Positions 35,862 to 47,615 of a stretch of DNA of 64,000 bases are shown in pieces (the stretch's first letter is position 1; the number at the start of each line of letters is the position of its first letter). Under the pieces are notes generated by a model, which was given only the letters and a program-made list of their open reading frames with translations, did no database searches and was not told the origin of the DNA. Source of the DNA: Triatoma infestans (lineage: Eukaryota; Arthropoda; Insecta; Hemiptera; Reduviidae); the NCBI GenBank assembly GCA_011037195.1, contig JAAEAF010000122.1:1-64000 (forward strand), read 5' to 3'. A program made the translations under genes and the position numbers.

Positions 35862-37810
35862 CGGTGGCGGAGGGGGTCGCGACGTTGATGGGAGGATGCC
35901 TGCCTACCTCCATGCTAGAGAGAAGGTCACCCATACTATATGTATGTCTCTGTCTATGGGGAGTGCATTTAGTTTGCCATCACAGTTTTACCATATGCTA
36001 ATCCACTCCTACCATAAATAGTGCCAGCTTAGACAGTCGGATCCATGTAGTATAGCATCCACCATTAGGATCCCTAATATACTATACACACACACACACA
36101 AACCACACACACACTCACACATACTATAATACCGAATAACACATTTAAAAGGGTACTTAATTCTATTGAATGATTCTCTTTCGATATTCTCTACATTAAG
36201 TTGTTGTTGCTGAGTAGTTTAGAGTTGTTAAAGTTGTCTCAGCCATTGTTGTTCTCCAAGTATACAAACTAGATGATTACCCCTTAAAGTCTACAGATTG
36301 TGAATAAGAGTGTGGTAAACAAACATTTCAAAGGAAAAACGTTAAATCTATCCTGCCACACATACCCACGAATTTTCCATTTCTTGTAGTTGGGCCATAT
36401 GGGCGGTCCCATTGCTTCCCGTTTCCTTTCGCTCCCCTTAGCCCCGTCCTTTTATCAAGTGCCACAGCGCTTTCCACAAATTCGTCTACAAATAAAATGC
36501 AAGTGGTAGGAAGAAAGAGAAGAGGGTAAGGAGTTTTGATTAACACCTCCATCGCACGGTCAGAAAACGAAAAAACCATTACCCAAGGATGGACATGAGC
36601 TGGAAAATTGATTAGTCCTTTCTTTCCTAGTGAATGATTGTGATTTCCTCACCGTGCGGATCACCCTCTTCGGGGAATTCAAGACAATTACCACCCCCGG
36701 GATACCCCGTCGTCCAGCAGACGAGTTGCATGCACCATACACATAAAGATAGGCCAGAGAAATCTCGATGGGAAATATGACATAAGAAATCCAGCGTCAA
36801 ACTTGAAAAAAGTTGTTTGTTACTATTCCCCTATAAAGTCAATCTGCTACAATCTTGCATTGTGGAAACATTTCCTAAGAAGCCAAAAGCCTCTAACCAA
36901 GGTCTCTCTAACTCTCGCTTTTCTATCCTCCCCTAAGAAAAAGTTCAGTACGCATGGAAATAATGAGCCTTCTAAGAGAAGAGACTCCGCTATTTTACAA
37001 GCCTTTGTACAATGACTGTAAATGCATGTGGTATTTTGTCACTGATCCGGACTTCCAAAACATGTTTCATCTCCTTCTCTAAGGGAAATAAATTGGTGAT
37101 GGCAAATGATGTTTACATCTTCTACCCGCGTTCGAAGATTAAAAGATTTCAAACCCGCAAAGGACAAATCATGAAATGTTGATAGTTTTTTTATCTCTCT
37201 TGGAAGAAGGTTGTGACGTCGCCAAGCCATGCGGGTGTCGCTCCAAACTTGTGAGTCCATCGAAAGAAATGTGCACGGGAATAAGAAATAATAGGCTAAA
37301 TTCCGAACCAGACCTCGTACGCTTCAGATATGCTTTCCTAAACACGCTTCAAAGCCCTCGCAAAGATCTGGCTTCCGAATCTGCTACCATTGCACAAAAA
37401 ATTCCTTTCCCTAAACCAATCATCTATTCCTTCGAAGGCATTTTCTGTTTTCAATTAAATCTTGGCAGGTCTTTCAAAAGCAGCAGCACTTGTTCCTAAC
37501 TTTTACTAGATACACTCAATTCTTCCCATTCCCTTAGCCTTCATATACTCGAATCCTGTCACTACATCCTGAAGCACTGGTGCCAAAACTCATTACAGAA
37601 AAATTGATCAATCTTTGTTGGTTATACACTCTTCAAATCCCTTTCTGTCGAGCGAATTACTTATTTTTCAGAAAAAGTAGTTCATTTCGTTTCCCATTCT
37701 GTATCGATCGACTTTTTCTCCTTCGACCAAATGTGATATTAATATTAATTACAGATGAATTTGCTAATGAATTGTGTATAATATATTTTTTAACTATTAA
37801 TTGCTATATC
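35191..37810. other. no gene recognised
   Basis: Mixed sequence with a TG microsatellite at 35827-35860 followed by a G-rich patch, and CA runs near 36080-36120. Many short frames (for example 37176-37499 +) exist but none shows a domain, splice context or repeat I can identify. Confidence 0.4.
35827..35860. repeat. (TG)n microsatellite
   Basis: About 17 TG units followed by GCGGTGGCGGAGGGGG. Confidence 0.95.
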
Positions 37811-37812
37811 TG

Positions 37813-37850
37813 CTGTTGAAGGAAGTATAACAATCGTGTCACATTTTAGA
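37813..37850 (+). repeat. family A repeat, 5' fragment
   Basis: GAAGGAAGTATAACAATCG then TGTCACATTTTAGA matches the family start after its terminal hairpin. Confidence 0.5.
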
Positions 37851-38204
37851 ATAGACATTGAAACTTATGAAAATACAAATTAATATTCGAAATCGAAGGT
37901 TTTTGAAGCCATACGGGAGTATACTTAAAAGAGCAAAAAGACTAATTGTTCTTACTGTTTTATTGTTAACACATTGAAAGGGTATTTTGAACACAAGACT
38001 AACGTCTCGTTTCCCCAGAACACTCTAAAATATAATTGACACAATTGTTTCAAATAAAGTAATAAATACACAAATACATATGTATTTTACCTTATATTGT
38101 AATATAATGTATTAGGGGAATAACAAATGTTAATAATTTATATTTGGAGTCTTCTCGGAAGAGGTCTCATGGGAGTCTGTGTTGATCAGGATTTAGAAGG
38201 GGTG

Positions 38205-38479
38205 TAGAATAAGTTGTTGAATTTCGCCCAAAACTTTCTTTAGTTGCGGTGAACTGAATACCAAGTTTGAGCTTCCTACGATTTTTCGTTTTTTGGACTT
38301 ACTTCGGTCACACACACGCAGACCACTCACTAAAAACATTTCTTTTCGTAATCAGGGAACCTCATAACATCTATTTCCGGTGAACACAAATAATTTCCTA
38401 TTACTGCCCACAGAAATGGTTCAGACGATTTTCTTCAATTTTTGTAATATTAACTTCACAGATATAAAAAGCCTGTCAC
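38205..38479. repeat. family A repeat with internal inversion junction
   Basis: Bases 38215-38385 read as the reverse strand of family A (ACGATTTTTCGTTTTTT, TTTCCGGTGAACAC). From about 38400 the sequence reads forward (GGTTCAGACGATTTTCTTC, then ACAGATATAAAAAGC). The forward part resumes at 42521 beyond the inserted LINE. Confidence 0.65.
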
Positions 38480-41400
38480 GAGTTGATGTGCAGCTGTCGT
38501 ACAGTACAGACCTGTTACTTTTGCTCTGTGATTTTTATCCGTTTTAATACGGTTCTAGAAGCTTTTTTGGCTCTGTTTTTTGTGGAAGTGTGCTGCAATA
38601 GATACTTTTCAACTGTGTGAAGTTTCGAGGATTTTTATAGAGTGATTTTTCCACAATTAACGATTTATTGCTAAAAATTAACAAGAATCCTACTGCTACT
38701 TTATTATTAAACTATTGGACTTTGAGGGAGGGGAACAGCCTACTCGCTTGCTAGTGAACAAGATTGTGGTCATCTGACTGAGTGAGTGCACATTCTGTCT
38801 CTGTCTCTTTTTAATGTTTCTTCTTCACTGTTACCATCAGCTGATCACTGTTTATTTTTCTGTAAAGAGCTTACAGTTTTCACAACTGTTTCAGTTTATT
38901 CTTATTTTATTTACTTATTGTTTCTTCAATTTTTCATTTCTGAATTTTATTCATTTATTTCATCATTGTTATTGCTATCTACTTATTGACATTTGCGCGG
39001 TGTCTGCTTCTTGTATTTCACTGATAGATGATTTTAAAGTGTTACTGAAAATTTTTCGGATCATCAGCCTTTAAATATTGTAATTAATTTTGAACCCTCC
39101 ACCGATACGACCTTTGATACCTCAACTGCCTTGGTTTAAATAAATGTCTAATGATTATAAGACTAAATTGGAACTGTTTTTTAATAGCACTGTTTTCTTC
39201 CCCGCTGACTTGCAGGATTGGTTGAATGTTTTCACGGATGCATTTAAATCTTGCTGCCCTACCTCTTATTATGCACCTTCTTTTATTAGAGCCATCAAAA
39301 ATAAATCGTGGTTTGATGGCACTTGCGTCCGCGCCAAAAGCAGTTCGTTTAAGTTGTTGAATGCTCTTCGTCATTGTTAGAAATGCCTATGTTGAAGCCA
39401 ATAAACAATATAAGCTTGTATGTACAAACAAAATGAAGGAATATTATTCTTCTTTAGTGAGTCGATGTTGCTCCGTCAAAGATTCTAATAAACTTTGGCA
39501 TATTTTTAATCAATTGAAAAATAAAAATTTGGTATGTGGGAATAACATTACCGTGTCTGCATGGCTTACCCATTTCAGAAATCTTTTAAACCTTTCAGGC
39601 AATAATCTGTCAATTCAATATGCCGAGCCCTTTATATTCAATCCTCTCCATGATGAGCCTTTTACATTGGACGAGCTTCGAGCGGCTATCTCAAATTTGA
39701 AGGACAATAAGGCACCTAGTTTAGACCGAATTACTGCAGAATTCTACAAAAACGCACCGGACATTATGCTTGAACGACTCCTTTCCTTTTTTAATCACCT
39801 TTACGCGTTGGTTCAACCCTTTTTTCTTTTAGTAAGGCTATTGTTTTTCCTTTGTTTAAACGAGGAGAGATAAATAATGTTGTTAATTACAGAGGCATTT
39901 CGTGCATGGTCGCGGTGGCCAAAATTTTCACGGGCATAAGGCGTTTGGAAACTTATATAGCAGCAAACAATCTGCTAAGTGAATATCAGGCCGGATTCCG
40001 ACGTGGATATTCAACTCTTGATAATTTGTTTGTTTTGAGCAATATTATTAAATTAAAATTTTTAACAAGGGCTCAAAAAGTTTATTGTTTTTTGTGTGTA
40101 GATTTCTCGGCCGCATTTGGCCGGGTCAGTCGTTCTGCTTTTTTTTCTTAAACTGCTGAACTTGGCAGTTTCATCCAAATTAGTAACAATATTCAAAGCT
40201 TTATATACGGAAACTGTTTGTGCTGTAAGAGGTACCAATGGTATGTCGGAGTTTTTAGTGTGGCCAGTGGTGTGCGACAAGGTTGTCTCTTGAGTCCAAT
40301 ATTCTTTTCTGTTTTTGCGGACGATTTGCCAGGGCTTCTTGATGGTGGGATACGTGTGGCAGATATAGTTGTCAAGATTTTAATGTATACCGATGACATT
40401 GCTATCCTGGACGAGAATCCTTTGCAGCTGCAAAGGCATATCAACATGCTTAAAAGCTATTGTCAACATTGGAGTCTTGAAGTTAATTTAAAAAAGTCAC
40501 AAATCGCTGTTTTTAGGATGGGCAGTAGATTGTCGGGAAAAGAGAAATGGCGATATTGTGACCAAGAACTAGAGGTCTTAATAAGTATAAATATCTGGGA
40601 GTTACTATGACGCCTCGCCTCAGCTTTGACACCCACATTAAGGAGAAGGCTTCCGCAGCTAAGCTGGCCCTAAACTGTATGGTTGGGAGTGAGTTCAAGG
40701 AATATGGTACAGAACTTTCTGGTTCGAGAAATGGGTTGTTTTGGTGCAGAAATATAATTCCGAATTGGAATTCTCTGCTAATAATTTAATGTTACTTAAA
40801 CGGTAATTGTCGGTTTTATTAGAGAACATCAGACTAGCGTATAGAGATGAGTCTGCGATGCGTGCAGGACAATCTTCACGATTTCTGTTCTATAAGAAAT
40901 TAGAGCTGAGTGTAAGGATTTTTTCATTTGATGCGGATTATCCTTTTAAGCACATGTCGCTGAACGATTTGCGATGGCTATTTAAAATAAGAGGAAATTT
41001 TTTGAATTTTACACCCTGGGCTGAGCGAGAGATAGAACTCTGCTCACTGTAAAGGACTGTTTTATAAAAGCATTAATCCGTTAGTAGAAAAAAAAACGTG
41101 GTACGCAAAAGCTGGTACTCAAAAGAATATAGTGCGCATTATAAGTCGCCTACGGAGAAACCATGGTATATGTAAAGAATACCTATACAAAATTAATATA
41201 GAGAGCACACCTAATTGCCCGCAATGCCATGTGGTTGAAAGCCTAGAACATATTTTTATGATTTACCCCAGGTATGAAGCTGAGAGAAGTAAGATGCTAG
41301 AGAAATTATCCAAGGAGATGGTGAACCCTTTTAATTATAAATGCATTGTAACGAAGCCGGATGAGATAACTGTAGAAATCGTACTGGAATTCATAAAACA

Positions 41401-42520
41401 ATGCAAAATAAAAATATGAAAATTGTAGAATCCAAATTAACAAACAGAACGCCAATATTTATTTCTATAACAGCGTACCTGAGGAGTAAAAAAAGCTTTA
41501 ATTTAGGTCTAGGTTACTGTAGGCTTAGTATAAGGGGGGGGGGGAGAGGAGTAGGTTTAGGAATATAGTTTTAAAAGTTTGAGTGTGTAATTTTATTTGG
41601 GTGCCTGTATTTATTTGTATGATTGTATTTAATGGTGTAGATGTGTTAGGCTAAATGTTTAAGTCTTAGGCATAACGGGGTGTGAGGAATATCGAGTACT
41701 CCACCCCACTTAGTTCATGTATATTGTACGAAGTGAGAAAGATTAATGAGTATGTGTGTATTTACTAGCGTGGATGAGTTGGAGTGAATGTTATGTAATA
41801 GAGTAATAGCAGTATGCTGTTTGGGATGGCGGAATGACTCTAGCTGTGGGCATTGTTTGAAGTGATTCATCCATAAGTACGGAAATGGCTATGACCGAGA
41901 GAGCTAATGCCACAAAAAAGAAGAAAACAACTCTGCTTACTGTGTAATCGCATAGCCAAATAGGACATAGTGCACTTTTTTGCAGAAGGTCCTATATTAG
42001 CGGAGTTTCGCTTGCTCCTCCTAGGTGTGAGTTCTCTTTCACTGCAGTCTCTCAGGTGCCTTCTCAATTCATTGAATTGCAAGGGGTTAATTAAATAAGT
42101 ACTTTCTGCATGGTTCTAGATATATGAATTGGTACAAGAGTTCAATTTTTAGACAGATTAATTGCAACAAAAAGAGCAATATTCAGTTTGTTTATTTTCA
42201 TAATATTTAGTACATATGCTTGTTCTGCTTCTCATTCTTATATAATTATATCATTGTTTCCATTCACTATTCTGTTATATTTACATCGAAACCAAGTAGG
42301 GAATTAATCTCTTTTACTATATTTTAATTTTTCTTGTTTTACTTTTGAATGTTTACTTTTGATGCTGAGAATTGATCACATCAACCTCCGGCTGACGGAT
42401 ACTTACCCAAGCCGTATATACTTCTGTTTATTAGCAGATGTATGTTTGATTGTTTTTTATAATATTGGAATAAAGTATATTATTATTATTATTAATAATA
42501 ATAATAATAATAATAATAAA
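38480..42520 (+). mobile_element. internally deleted LINE with 8-bp target-site duplication
   Basis: A 4.04-kb insert. The 5' end (38480-39140) is non-coding and probably UTR. A degraded polymerase region follows (39144-41420), and the 3' end is a mixed ATT/AAT microsatellite. CCTGTCAC occurs at both 38472-38479 and 42521-42528. Removing the insert restores a continuous family A sequence, which confirms both boundaries. ORF1 and the endonuclease are missing. Confidence 0.8.
39361..41419 (+). pseudogene. LINE reverse transcriptase and C-terminal region, fragmented
   Basis: Visible pieces are NLKDNKAPSLDRITAEFYKN (39361-39873 frame), FKRGEINNVVNYRGISCMVA and YQAGFRRGYSTLDNL (39852-40151 frame), CVDFSAAFGRV with motif A, then GVRQGCLLSPIFFSVFADDL and MYTDDIAIL (40218-40610 frame). 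In motif C the usual YADD is YTDD. Downstream are LFKIRGNFLNFTPWAEREIELCSL and a CPQCHVVESLEHIFMIYPRY zinc knuckle in the 41132-41419 frame. At least five frame changes make it non-functional. Confidence 0.85.
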
Positions 42521-42660
42521 CCTGTCACTTTTATATGTAATTTTGTCGAAAGAATTGATTTTTATGGGAATTCTTTTGACGTTAGATTTCGATTTCGTTT
42601 GTAGTTTGAACAGACGTACTGTTCTGGAGTAAAATGTTGCTACACTAGAATTTTCTAGGC
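42521..42660 (+). repeat. family A repeat, continuation after LINE insertion
   Basis: CACTTTTATATGTAATTTTG then AAAGAATTGATTTTTATGGG matches the consensus block that should follow 38479. Confidence 0.7.
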
Positions 42661-43078
42661 TATAAGTTCATAACCACAATAGAAGGATACAGATAAGCTA
42701 TCTATTGGAAATCAATTGAAAAAGTCAATACCATCTGTTATCGCAGACCAATCTAGTGGCCCTTTCTTAAGTACTTCTGGTACTTACTAATAATGTAACT
42801 ATCCTTGACTCCTGGAGATTAACACAAATATAGTATTTTAGTGTAGAATGATTAAAGAAATTGATAATGCACAACTTTCACCATACGTATATGTCATGGA
42901 AGACTTATATAAAACAGTATTATTTTATTTATTTATTTACTTATTTATTTATTCCTACATTTAAGCGATTAGCTTATTGTAGGGAGTTGCTGTAATCTTA
43001 GTACATCAGAAAGAATACGATATACTGATATAAATAGCAATAGTTATAAAATAAAAATTAAACTAATACAAAATAAGA

Positions 43079-43343
43079 TTAGTCCTTATTTCTTAATTTT
43101 AAACTGTTTACAATAAATAGATACAAATCATTCAAATGTTCGACTGAGGTGACATTTAACAGATTGGCGAGTATGAATTCATCCGTGTCACTATTATTGT
43201 GATTTATATATTTTGATATATTCTTATTTCTATGACAAGTAAAGAATTTACACTTTAACAACAAATGAATTAGATTATCTTTTTCTGTAGAGAAACAATA
43301 AGGGCAGTTACCAATTATTAAAAACATATTTTGTTATTAATAT
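43079..43343 (-). pseudogene. LINE zinc-knuckle C-terminus, separated by the LTR
   Basis: CPYCFSTEKDNLIHLLLKC forms a C-x2-C-x9-H-x4-C knuckle. The frame ends INSLKLRNKD at 43079. It is the continuation of the polyprotein on the other side of the 43344-43728 insert. Confidence 0.8.
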
Positions 43344-43450
43344 TGTAACGCAGCTAGTGGTGCCATCTAGGAGAGAAGGCAGGTACCTAAGGTTCTCTTA
43401 GTGGCCGCAGGAAGCGCTGGCGGCGCTCTAGATTTCCTTGGAATATTTGA

Positions 43451-43468
43451 GAACGTTCTGGAAGGTTC
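43451..43468. promoter_or_regulatory. four-unit heat-shock element in the LTR
   Basis: The 18 bases GAACGTTCTGGAAGGTTC contain GAA, TTC, GAA and TTC separated by exactly two bases each. This is the perfect alternating array bound by heat-shock factor trimers. The last unit ends eight bases before the TATA box at 43477. Confidence 0.85.
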
Positions 43469-43476
43469 GCTACCGG

Positions 43477-43484
43477 TATAAATA
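43477..43484 (+). promoter_or_regulatory. LTR TATA box
   Basis: TATAAATA in a G+C-rich context (CCGG before, GAGGGACC after), positioned as the core promoter of the LTR. Confidence 0.75.
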
Positions 43485-43627
43485 GAGGGACCACAGAGAG
43501 TTGGGAGAGTTTTTCAGTTACAAACGAAGCCACTAGTTTGTGAAAAGTGTATAAAAGTGAACAAAGTGAACTTTTGTGGTTTAAACTGTGAAGTAATTGC
43601 TGTATTTTGTAATTTATTGTGTATAAC

Positions 43628-43633
43628 AATAAA
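43628..43633 (+). terminator. LTR polyadenylation signal
   Basis: AATAAA followed by a GT/T-rich stretch (TTGGTGTTTTCTTT), as expected at the R/U5 boundary of an LTR. Confidence 0.6.
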
Positions 43634-43728
43634 TTGGTGTTTTCTTTATTGAAGTTTAGAGTATTTTATCTATACGAACCCACTTAAAATTAGTTGCAGT
43701 AGCTAGTTTAGAGGGAAAAAACGTTACA

Positions 43729-45500
43729 ATATGTATCCTGGTATGAGTTATGGAGGCTAGTCTAATTTGAGAGATTATTCTAATCTTATTTATATGTACA
43801 TGAAGTGATAAAAATTTGAAATGTAAAGTGGAGGGAGCGATTAGTCTACAATATGGGTTGTAGGATGAATTAAAAATTCTATCTAGGTCTTTGGATAATA
43901 GATTATTTTTAAATGCATAGACCAGGTCAATATAGTTAGTTTGAATTATATTTAGGTCCTGCAAAGACCAAAGATAATCGGCACCTATAAGGCAAAGGCT
44001 GGTTCTCATTTCATCCGCCTCATTAAATGGAAAGCTATAGTTATCCGAGAGAGCCATTAGACTGTTAAAACATATTTTTGGAATTCTCTCGTTCGGCATC
44101 TTCAAGAGAGATATCCACCATTTAACCATTTTTGAAATATCTTCAACTGAACATGGCTCCTGCCAGTCTCTACTCGTACATAATAATCTGGGGTGGTTAT
44201 CGGCAAGTGAAGGAGTTTTTTAAAAAAAGACAACTGCCCACGTTCAACGACATTCCCGTACTTACAGCCCCATATTTCTGCGGAGCATTTACTAAGAAAA
44301 TGTTTAACGGACTGTCTAAACAAAACAGAGCTATAAAATGGAACACCAAGGTAATTGAAATATTTGACCGTTGTAATTTCAGTACCATCGTATATGAATT
44401 TATCATATTTGGGGATACTTCCACCTCTACTAAATGGTAAGATTGAAGTTTTATGAGTGTTGACAGTTAATTAGTTCTCTGAACAATAATTATATAAAAT
44501 ATTTAAATTTGTTTGAGTTTCCTGCCAAGATGATGTCAGCATTACAACTTCATCGGCATACAACAACATAAGTAAATCCTTATCTTTGTGTATATTAATG
44601 CCATGTGAACCATGAGCGGTAAAATAATCAATTATATTTGAAATGAATAACGAGAAGAGTAGAAGGCTTAAAACCTCACCCTGTAGTACTCCCTTGGTAA
44701 TAAGTATTTCCTTGGAAGATTTATTCCCTTCCGAAATTATGAGAGTTGAGGATTTATATAGGTTCATTATTATTCTAATAATTTTTACACTTATTCCAAG
44801 TTGATAAAGTTTGTGCCACAGCAGTTCATGATTAACAGAATCAAAGGCTTGTTTAAAGTCTATGAATATGCCAAAAACCTTTCGTCTCTTCAGTCTTAAC
44901 TATATATTGACGGCGGAAATAAGTGAGAATATACTGTCTCTACAGCTCCTATCAGCTAAAACCAAATTGTTCTTCGGGAATTAGTTTATGATATTCAACC
45001 CATTTAATTAGTCTATTATAAATTATGAATGTGAATACCTTGGTGATAGTGTTAAGGAGTGAGATTCCTCTGTAATTGAGGGGATCAGATGGCTCACCTT
45101 TCTTAAAAAACATTTTTAGTTTTACTTTGGTCCATGTAGCTGGAATACATTCATTATTCCAGATAACGCAAAACATATTCTGTATATAATGAATCCATTC
45201 ATCCGGAAGGGATTTCAGACATTCATTAGGAATAAGATCGATCCCAGTAGCTTTTTTATTTTTGCAAATTGATAAAGAATATTGGACTTCCTCGAGCGTA
45301 ATGTCACAATCCAATTCAGGATTAAACTGACCAAAGTATGTAAAAGATTCAAGGGACTTTTTAGAAAATATGGACTGATAAAATTGTTCCCACTCATTAA
45401 TAGTTATAGGTGATGACTTGAAGGCAGTTCTTTTAAATTTACTAACTGTAGTCCAGAATTCTATGGGAGTTTTAGAATTTCTAAAAGTTTCTTTGATTGA
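43729..45500 (-). pseudogene. LINE reverse transcriptase, degraded
   Basis: NKKATGIDLIPNECLKSLPD, FKKGEPSDPLNYRGISLLNT and IPEEQFGFS (44952-45314 frame) are RT finger motifs. GVLQGEVLSLLLFSLFISNI and LLYADEVVML (44471-44767 frame) hold motifs B and C, where the second catalytic Asp of YADD is Glu. The thumb and linker lie in 43656-44323 and end abruptly at the LTR inserted at 43728. Confidence 0.85.
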
Positions 45501-45817
45501 ATTAAAATAGTTAATTTTACTTGTTTTTAATCATTGTTTTTTATTCTGCAGATATTTTTGTTTGGATTGTACTGAGAAATTCTCCTTACGACATTGGTAT
45601 AAAGAGTTTTTGATAAGTTTCTTTGCCAGAGAACAGTCTTTGTAATACCAAGGTTTATTTCTATGTTTATAAAAAAATGATTTTTTGATTATACTCGCTT
45701 CATTCATAGACTTTAAAATGGCAGACTGGAAATTTGCATACAGTTCATTACTATCGTTACTATCGTTACTACTAAAATAAATTTTATTACAATTTTTTAA
45801 GGACACAATAAAATGAT

Positions 45818-46690
45818 TCAGGTGAGACTGAGATCTCTAAAAATAGTAACAGATACATTTTTATCTTCATTTATGTTTGACGGCATTTCTTTCAACGGCT
45901 CATAGAAGAGTTGAAGACCACAGCCAAAATGATCCGATAAATCAGATATAGTTATTATTTCTAATTTTTTAATTAACGCCACACTTTCAAAGGAAGCACA
46001 TACCAAATCAATAACACTACACCCTTTTCCAATATAAGTATATTTGGCAGGTCTCCTGGGGTGTGGCCATTAAATACAAATAAGCCAGATTGCTCTAACA
46101 TTTCTATTAACATTCTACCTCGAACATTATCAATTTGGTCATAGGAAATCCTACTTCCCTTAAGAGAAGATCCCATAAAACAGTCACTATCTAAGGTATT
46201 CAACTCTCCTATTCTAGAATTAAAATCGCCGGCACAAATTAAATTGTAAGAATCGTATAGTAATTTGATATCATATAAATCATTTCTAATGTTATCAATA
46301 ATTATTTTGTATTCCTTACCCGGTTTCCAGTAAACTAAACATATTACTATAGAAATATATTGGTTGTTCAATAAAAGAGACATCCACCAGTCCCTACTTT
46401 GTAATATTTTCATAGTTAGTTTTAACTTTTTTCTTATAAAAACAATCAAACCTCCACTACCACGCCCTTTTAATTTTCTTTTTTGGCAGGAATAGCAAAA
46501 TAATTATAGTCACTTAAAAAATATGGAACAAAAATTTTCTCAGTTAGGTGCCAAGTTTCGCAAATACCAATAATATCAAAACATATTAAATTTTTTATTT
46601 CATCAGCAGATAAATTAAGTACAGTTGAGTAGCCGCTTACATTCCAAAATCATAATTCAAGAGAATTACCTTTAGGACAGTTTGTTACTT
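45818..46690 (-). pseudogene. LINE endonuclease, frameshifted
   Basis: Begins near 46665 with WNVSGYSTVLNLSADEIKNL and ICFDIIGICETWHLTEK, the classic N-terminal WNVxG and ETW motifs. A frameshift near 46460 leads to GLIVFIRKKLK. LICAGDFNSRIGEL carries the catalytic GDFNSRIG. The frame shifts again near 46000, and the last block (TISDLSDHFGCGLQLF) keeps the SDHFG triad motif. Confidence 0.85.
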
Positions 46691-46794
46691 TGGATGACCT
46701 TAGTTGGTGATCGGGGTTTTAAAAAAGAGTCAATTGGTCCATGTTTAAGTGCCATCTTCTGACTATCTTCAATAAATTCGCCTTCTTTTCGTCA

Positions 46795-47535
46795 TACCAC
46801 TGACTGACGCTTTAGACGTCTGAGATGATGTATCCGTTTCAGGTTCTTCACAGTAGTCTGAGAAAAAATCATCTTCAGCTTTTCGGATCCTATCTTCAGT
46901 TTCTCAGTGTCAGCAATTATTGTAATTACTTTAACAGGAGAGCCTTCTTGTAAGCGAGTTAAAATTCTTCCACGGCTGAACCACACATACTTGGCAATTT
47001 GTAACAATTTCAGTTCTCTTGCTTTCTTAAATAATGAATAAACAGACATCTCTTCAAATATTCGTACAGGTGTTGTATTTCCTAACGGGTCAAGATTAAT
47101 TGTTTCATTTTTGCGCTTAAATAACTTCAGAAACTGTATTTTAGAAGACTGATTAGTAAATTTTAAAATAATTGGTGAGGGGAAGGAAGTTGATTTATTT
47201 TTTAGTCGATAAACTGCTTTGATTTCATTTACATTTAAGTTATAACTTATTGAATCAGAAATTTGTTGAATGGTCTGCAGTAGATTTTCATCTTGTTTGT
47301 AAGGTAAATTAAGTATCCTTATCCCGTCATAATGGATCAGTTGTTGAGTGTAATTGTATGCAACTTGAAGATTTATCAATTGGGATTTAATCCCCTGTAG
47401 TTCTCTTTGTAGGGTAAGAATCTTTTTATTAGCATTATGAAGGTTATTTTTTAGTGAATCTACAGAAGTTTTGATTTCATTTTTAAATGTATTTAATGAT
47501 GAGATAATATTCTGAGATTCTGTTTTGGCGGAAAG
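46795..47535 (-). pseudogene. LINE ORF1 (coiled coil plus RNA-binding-like domain)
   Basis: An open frame runs from about 47535 to 46795. The N-terminal part (SQNIISSLNTFKNEIKTSV, then DSLKNNLHNANKKIL, then LQRELQGIKSQLINLQ) has heptad-like spacing of hydrophobics, fitting a trimerising coiled coil. The following part (GIRILNLPYKQDENLLQTI, VNEIKAVYRLKNKS, PIILKFTN) resembles the L1 ORF1/baculovirus FP-like domain seen in LINE ORF1 proteins. No natural start codon was identified because the 5' end may be truncated. Confidence 0.7.
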
Positions 47536-47536
47536 T

Positions 47537-47615
47537 AAAAATTACAAATTTGAAGAAATTTTTCCATTTTTTGATTCTATTAGAAGAGAAAGTCGCATGA
47601 GTGTTACACATAATT
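47537..47615 (+). repeat. family A repeat, 3' end fragment
   Basis: AATTTGAAGAAATTTTTCC then GAAGAGAAAGTCGCATGAG and TGTTACACATAATTGA. It appears to have been the target of the LINE on its left. Confidence 0.65.

Larger units (their letters stand above)
43344..43728 (+). mobile_element. solo LTR (385 bp) with heat-shock-type promoter
   Basis: Begins TGTAACG and ends CGTTACA, a 7-bp inverted terminus with the TG...CA ends of LTRs. ATAT is duplicated at 43340-43343 and 43729-43732, the 4-bp duplication typical of Gypsy-type integrases. It contains a TATA box (TATAAATA, 43477-43484) and an AATAAA signal at 43628-43633, both on the + strand, so a U3-R-U5 layout is plausible. No internal region or partner LTR is present. 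It lies inside the coding region of an older LINE. Confidence 0.85.
42915..47537 (-). mobile_element. LINE with coiled-coil ORF1, split by a solo LTR
   Basis: From 47537 downwards it has ORF1, endonuclease, reverse transcriptase and a zinc-knuckle C-terminus. The 3' end is a TAAA-type microsatellite on its own strand (the TTTA run at 42918-42952 on +). At its 5' end it abuts a family A fragment at 47537, so it may be slightly 5'-truncated. A 385-bp LTR interrupts the last part of the coding region. Its C-terminal peptide is related to that of the LINE fragment at 2017-2655. Confidence 0.85.

Noticed and set aside
36328..37499. Cluster of mid-length open frames on both strands
   Set aside because: Base composition is less AT-rich here, which lengthens chance frames. 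No motif was recognised on either strand.
42481..42519. (ATT)n/(AAT)n hairpin as a structural element
   Set aside because: It is the ordinary microsatellite 3' end of the inserted LINE.
39361..47379. Individual LINE frames as host genes
   Set aside because: Motif content is retrotransposon polymerase, endonuclease and ORF1, with many frame breaks.
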